Shown here one piece after another: positions 60,536 through 64,000 of a stretch of 64,000 bases of DNA; within the stretch, counting starts at the first letter, position 1; each line of letters opens with the position of its first letter. This stretch comes from Aquipuribacter hungaricus. GTDB lineage: Bacteria > Actinomycetota > Actinomycetes > Actinomycetales > JBBAYJ01. The stretch lies in NCBI RefSeq assembly GCF_042663885.1, contig NZ_JBHSXV010000001.1. One strand, written 5' to 3'. A program made the translations under genes and the position numbers. Below the pieces are notes generated by a model that was given only the letters and a program-made list of their open reading frames with translations, searched no databases and was not told the DNA's origin.

Positions 60536-60607
60536 TCCGCCCTGGTGTAACGGCAGCATGCAGGCCTTTGGAGCCTTGCGGTCCCGGTTCGAATCCGGGG
60601 GGCGGAG
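60536..60607 (+). tRNA. tRNA-Gln (anticodon UUG)
   Basis: A 72-base cloverleaf. Acceptor TCCGCCC / GGGCGGA with discriminator G; D-arm TGGTGTAACGGCAGCA; anticodon stem AGGC/GCCT with loop CTTTGGA reading TTG; T-arm CCCGGTTCGAATCCGGG. The tRNA-Gln-glmU-prs order is common in actinobacteria. Confidence 0.96.
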
Positions 60608-60755
60608 CCTGCGGGACGGTGCTCCGGCCGCGGACCCGGCGGGGCGGCCGGACGGGGCCGGACGGGCGGCGACGACGCCGCGACGGGCCGGGCGGGGCCC
60701 GGCGGGGCGATAGGGTCGCGCCGTCCGCCACCGCACCGCCAGGAAGGCCGCCCCC

Positions 60756-62300
60756 GTGCCCACCGCACCGTCCGACGGCTCCTGCGAGGCCGTCGTCGTC
60801 CTGGCAGCCGGCCAGGGCACCCGGATGCGGTCCCGGACCCCCAAGGTCCTGCACGAGGTCGCCGGGCGGTCGCTGCTCGGCCACGCGCTCGCCGCGGCCG
60901 CCCCGCTCGTGGGCGACCCCGCCTCGGTCGTCGTCGTCGTCCGCCACGACCGCGACGCGGTGGCCGGCCACGCCGTGCAGCAGCTGCCCGGGGTGGTCGT
61001 CGCCGACCAGGACGAGGTGCCCGGCACCGGCCGCGCGCTGTGGTGCGGCGTCCGGGCGCTCGACGCGGCCCGCGAGGCCGCCGGGCTCGACCTGCTGCGC
61101 GGCCGGGTGCTCGTCACCTCGGGCGACGTGCCGCTGGTGACCACCGCGTCCCTGGGCCGCCTGCTGGCCGCCGGGCGGGGTGCGCCCGTCGCCCTCATGA
61201 CGGCCGTGCTCGAGGACCCGACCGGCTACGGCCGCGTGGTGCGCGACGCCGACGGGGCGGTCACCGCCGTCGTCGAGCAGCGCGACGCCGACGAGGCCCA
61301 GCGGGCCCTGCGCGAGGTCAACGGCGGGATCTGGTCGCTCGACCTCGACCTGGTGCGCGAGGTGCTCCCCGCCCTCGGGCAGTCCAACGCCCAGGGCGAG
61401 CAGTACCTCACCGACGTCGTCGGCGCGGCCCGCGCTCGCGGCCTGGCCGTGGCCGCGGTGGCCGTCGAGGACCCGCACGAGGTCGACGGCGTCAACGACC
61501 GGGTCCAGCTGTCCGAGGTCGGGGCACGCCTCAACCGCCGGCTGCTCCAGGCGCACATGCGGGCCGGGGTCACCGTCGTCGACCCGGCCACGACGTGGGT
61601 GGACGTCGACGTCGAGCTCGGCCCGGACGTCACCCTGCTGCCCGGCACGCAGCTGCACGCCGGCACCAGCGTCGCCGCCGGCGCCACGGTCGGCCCGGAC
61701 ACCACGCTGTCGGCGTGCAGCGTGGGGGAGGGCGCGGTGGTGGTGCGCACCCACGGCAGCGGCGCCCGGGTCGGTCCCGGCGCCAGCGTCGGCCCGTTCG
61801 CCTACCTGCGCCCCGGCACCGACCTGGGCGAGGCCGGCAAGATCGGCACGTTCGTGGAGACCAAGAACGCGCGGATCGGCACCGGGTCCAAGGTGCCGCA
61901 CCTGTCCTACGTCGGGGACGCCGAGATCGGCGAGGGGTCGAACATCGGCGCGGCCAGCGTGTTCGTCAACTACGACGGCACGAGCAAGCACCGCACGGTC
62001 GTCGGCGACCACGTGCGGATCGGCTCGGACACCATGCTCGTCGCGCCGCTCACCGTGGGCGACGGCGCCTACACCGCGGCCGGCTCCGTGGTCCGCAGCG
62101 ACGTCCCGGCCGGCGCGCTGACCCTGTCGTCGCAGCCCGAGCGGCAGGTCCCCGGCTGGACGGAGTCGCGCCGTCCCGGCACGCCGTCCGCCCGCGCCGC
62201 CGAGCGCGCCCGCACGCGCCAGGACGCCACGGACGCGGCGGACGCCCCCGAGGACCCCCCGCACGACCCCACGCCCGACGAGCAGCAGGAGCCACGATGA
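60756..62300 (+). CDS. glmU: Bifunctional GlcN-1-P acetyltransferase / GlcNAc-1-P uridyltransferase
   Basis: A 514-residue protein. N-terminal pyrophosphorylase: VVLAAGQGTRMRSRTPKVLHEVAGRSLL (residues about 12-39), TSGDVPLV, NGGIWSLD. C-terminal left-handed beta-helix with hexapeptide repeats (about 265-460), including FAYLRPGTDLGEAGKIGTFVETKNA and NYDGTSKHRTVVGDH. It makes UDP-GlcNAc for peptidoglycan. GTG start with AGGAAGG upstream; a TAGGGT -10 box about 40 bases before. The tail beyond 460 is disordered. Stop overlaps prs (ATGA). Confidence 0.97.
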   Translation: MPTAPSDGSCEAVVVLAAGQGTRMRSRTPKVLHEVAGRSLLGHALAAAAPLVGDPASVVVVVRHDRDAVAGHAVQQLPGVVVADQDEVPGTGRALWCGVRALDAAREAAGLDLLRGRVLVTSGDVPLVTTASLGRLLAAGRGAPVALMTAVLEDPTGYGRVVRDADGAVTAVVEQRDADEAQRALREVNGGIWSLDLDLVREVLPALGQSNAQGEQYLTDVVGAARARGLAVAAVAVEDPHEVDGVNDRVQLSEVGARLNRRLLQAHMRAGVTVVDPATTWVDVDVELGPDVTLLPGTQLHAGTSVAAGATVGPDTTLSACSVGEGAVVVRTHGSGARVGPGASVGPFAYLRPGTDLGEAGKIGTFVETKNARIGTGSKVPHLSYVGDAEIGEGSNIGAASVFVNYDGTSKHRTVVGDHVRIGSDTMLVAPLTVGDGAYTAAGSVVRSDVPAGALTLSSQPERQVPGWTESRRPGTPSARAAERARTRQDATDAADAPEDPPHDPTPDEQQEPR

Positions 62301-63283
62301 CGCAGATCACGAGCCAGCCGGAGAAGCGGATGGTGCTCGTCAGCGGCCGGGCGCACCCCGAGCTCGCCCGGGAGGTGGCCGCCGCCCTGGGTGCGGACAT
62401 CGTCCCCACCACGGCGTACGACTTCGCCAACGGCGAGATCTACGTCCGCTTCGCCGAGAGCGTCCGCGGCTGCGACGTGTTCGTCCTGCAGTCCCACACC
62501 GCGCCGATCAACCAGTGGCTCATGGAGCAGGTGCTCATGGTGGACGCGCTCAAGCGCGCCTCCGCCAAGCGGGTCACGGTGGTGGCGCCGTTCCTCGGCT
62601 ACTCCCGCCAGGACAAGAAGCACCGCGGCCGCGAGCCGATCAGCGCCCGCCTGGTCCTCGACCTGTTCAAGACCGCCGGCGCCGACCGCATCATCAGCGT
62701 CGACCTGCACGCCGCCCAGATCCAGGGGTTCTTCGACGGCCCCGTCGACCACCTGTGGGCGCTGCCCGTGCTGGCCGACTACGTCGCCACCCGGGTCGAC
62801 AAGCAGCAGCTCACCATCGTCAGCCCGGACATGGGCCGCGTCCGCGTGGCCGACGTCTGGTCCGACCGGATGGGCGCGCCGCTGGCGATCATCCACAAGC
62901 GCCGCGACCCGAACGTGCCCAACAAGGTGCAGGTGCACGAGATCGTCGGCTCCGAGCACGTCGAGGGCCGGACCTGCCTGCTCATCGACGACATGATCGA
63001 CACCGCCGGGACCATCGTGCAGGCTGCCGAGGCGCTCAAGGCCAACGGCGCCCGCAAGATCCTCGTCGCGGCGACGCACGCGATCCTGTCCGGCCCCGCC
63101 GTCCAGCGGCTCTCCGACGGCCCGGTCGACGAGGTCGTCGTCACCAACACCCTGCCCATCACGCCCGACAAGCGCTGGGACGGGCTGACGGTGCTGTCGA
63201 TCGCGCCGCTGCTGGCCCGCGCGATCCGGGAGATCTTCGACGACGGGTCGGTCACCAGCCTGTTCGAGCCGCACGGCGGCTGA
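62297..63283 (+). CDS. prs: Ribose-phosphate pyrophosphokinase
   Basis: A 328-residue enzyme making PRPP for nucleotides, His and Trp, and for decaprenyl-phospho-ribose in wall synthesis. FANGEIYVRFAESVRGCDVFVLQ, APFLGYSRQDKKHRGREPISARLV, SVDLHAAQIQGFF, SPDMGRVRVADVWSDR and the PRPP loop LLIDDMIDTAGTI are all present. ATG overlaps the glmU stop by four bases. Confidence 0.97.
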   Translation: MTQITSQPEKRMVLVSGRAHPELAREVAAALGADIVPTTAYDFANGEIYVRFAESVRGCDVFVLQSHTAPINQWLMEQVLMVDALKRASAKRVTVVAPFLGYSRQDKKHRGREPISARLVLDLFKTAGADRIISVDLHAAQIQGFFDGPVDHLWALPVLADYVATRVDKQQLTIVSPDMGRVRVADVWSDRMGAPLAIIHKRRDPNVPNKVQVHEIVGSEHVEGRTCLLIDDMIDTAGTIVQAAEALKANGARKILVAATHAILSGPAVQRLSDGPVDEVVVTNTLPITPDKRWDGLTVLSIAPLLARAIREIFDDGSVTSLFEPHGG

Positions 63284-63322
63284 GCCAGCCGGGGGCCGCG
63301 GCCCCCTCCGCCCGGCGGCGCG

Positions 63323-64000
63323 TCAGCCCCGCCGCCGGGCCTGCCCCACGAGCACGTCCATCACCCCGGCGGCGAAGCGGCGGTCGTCCAGGTGCTCGCG
63401 CGCCCAGGCCCGCCCCTCGGTGGCGGCGGCCCGCAGCCGGGACGGGTCCTCCAGGTGCCGGCGGACGGCGGCGGCGAGCGCGTCGACGTCCTCGACCGGC
63501 ACCAGGTCGCCACGGGTGCCGTCGGCGAGCATCTCCCGCGGGCCCGAGACGCAGTCCGCCGCGACGGCCGGGGTGCCGAGGACCATCGCCTCGGCGAGCG
63601 TGAGCGGCTGGCCCTCCCAGCGGCTGGGCAGACAGTAGAGGTCGGCCGCGGCCAGGGTCGGCAGCGGGTCGGCCGTGAAGCCGGGCAGCGACACCGAGCC
63701 GGTGACCCCCAGCTCGTCGGCCAGCGCGAGGAGCCGCTCGCGCTCGGCGCCGTCGCCGAGCACGAGGAGCCGGTGGGGGACGCCGGCCGAGACGACCCGG
63801 GCGTGGGCGCGCACCAGCAGGTCGAAGCCCTTCTGGTGCACCAGCCGGCCGAGACCGAGCACGAGCGGGCCGTCGCCGGCGGGCAGCTCGGGCGGGGTGC
63901 CCGCGCCCGCCCGGAGCACGGCCTCGACGTCCACCCCGTTGGAGACGGCGGTGGTGCGCCCGGCGGGGACACCGAGCGAGGCCAGCGGGGCGAGCAGCCC
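63323..64000 (-). CDS. GT4-type glycosyltransferase, 5' part outside window
   Basis: The C-terminal 225 residues of a GT-B glycosyltransferase whose start lies beyond the window edge. The frame stays open to base 64000. VSNGVDVEAVL, LVLGLGRLVHQKGFDLLVRAHARV, DLYCLPSRWEGQPLTLAEAMVLGTPAVAADCVSGPREML are the donor-binding domain hallmarks (the E-x7-E motif region). It transfers a sugar from a nucleotide sugar; acceptor unknown. Confidence 0.9.
   Translation of the reverse strand, partial: GLLAPLASLGVPAGRTTAVSNGVDVEAVLRAGAGTPPELPAGDGPLVLGLGRLVHQKGFDLLVRAHARVVSAGVPHRLLVLGDGAERERLLALADELGVTGSVSLPGFTADPLPTLAAADLYCLPSRWEGQPLTLAEAMVLGTPAVAADCVSGPREMLADGTRGDLVPVEDVDALAAAVRRHLEDPSRLRAAATEGRAWAREHLDDRRFAAGVMDVLVGQARRRG

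Overview
The window is a stretch of a very GC-rich genome (about 70-75% by eye), almost certainly an actinobacterium (Actinomycetota). Several features support this: an Rpf resuscitation-promoting factor beside rsmA, ispE and an ABC-F gene; glmU followed by prs; a galU-glp(moeA)-rimJ-GLR/SepX cell-division cluster; a protein O-mannosyltransferase beside rsmI; many GTG starts; and a very regular leaderless promoter pattern (a TAnnnT-like hexamer, exactly six bases, then the start codon). Genus cannot be fixed from sequence alone.

Bases 1 to about 16.6 kb form an accessory region with visibly lower GC and loose packing. It holds about twenty mostly single, small, functionally unrelated genes: small membrane proteins, lipoproteins, a VapBC toxin-antitoxin pair, a tyrosine-phosphatase-like protein, a VOC/bleomycin-resistance-like protein, an S51 peptidase, VanZ, a serine recombinase, an APH-fold kinase and several unknowns. 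Most read on the minus strand. Nearly every gap between them holds a non-identical palindromic site (family B, often with arms ending CCGTCCC/GGGACGG or a core like GATCCCCAGCTGGCGATC) and/or a second motif (family A, core GACCGTCTACCGGCGACGG). I noticed neither family in the rest of the window. The layout resembles a gene-cassette array, although no classical attC boxes are visible. The region ends at a tRNA-Arg(CCU) gene whose 3' end faces it, a typical island boundary.

From about 17 kb to the end the DNA is dense, core-like and higher in GC. It runs: secreted S8 peptidase with C-terminal repeats; flavodoxin-like protein; sirtuin-mutarotase pair; DUF5995-like protein; EamA transporter; a large helicase-like protein whose Walker A lysine is replaced by alanine; MscL; SAF protein; FmdB-like zinc ribbon; FolE; CPA1 antiporter; formyl-THF cyclo-ligase; diguanylate cyclase; then galU, glp/moeA, moaC, mogA, rimJ-like and the GLR/SepX-like membrane protein; tRNA-Ala; acyltransferase; sulfurtransferase; protein mannosyltransferase; rsmI; aminotransferase; a second diguanylate cyclase; VanZ; metG, tatD, rpf, rsmA, ispE, ABC-F; a 1057-residue glycosidase-like membrane protein; MarR and TetR regulators; tRNA-Gln; glmU, prs; and a glycosyltransferase cut by the window edge.

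The core genes act in a few linked areas. Molybdopterin synthesis is placed beside cell division (glp, moaC, mogA, GLR). Cell-wall precursor and growth functions include galU, glmU, prs, rpf and ispE. Translation and RNA modification are served by metG, rsmI, rsmA and ABC-F. Two GGDEF proteins point to c-di-GMP signalling. The accessory region adds variable, stress- or defence-like single genes.
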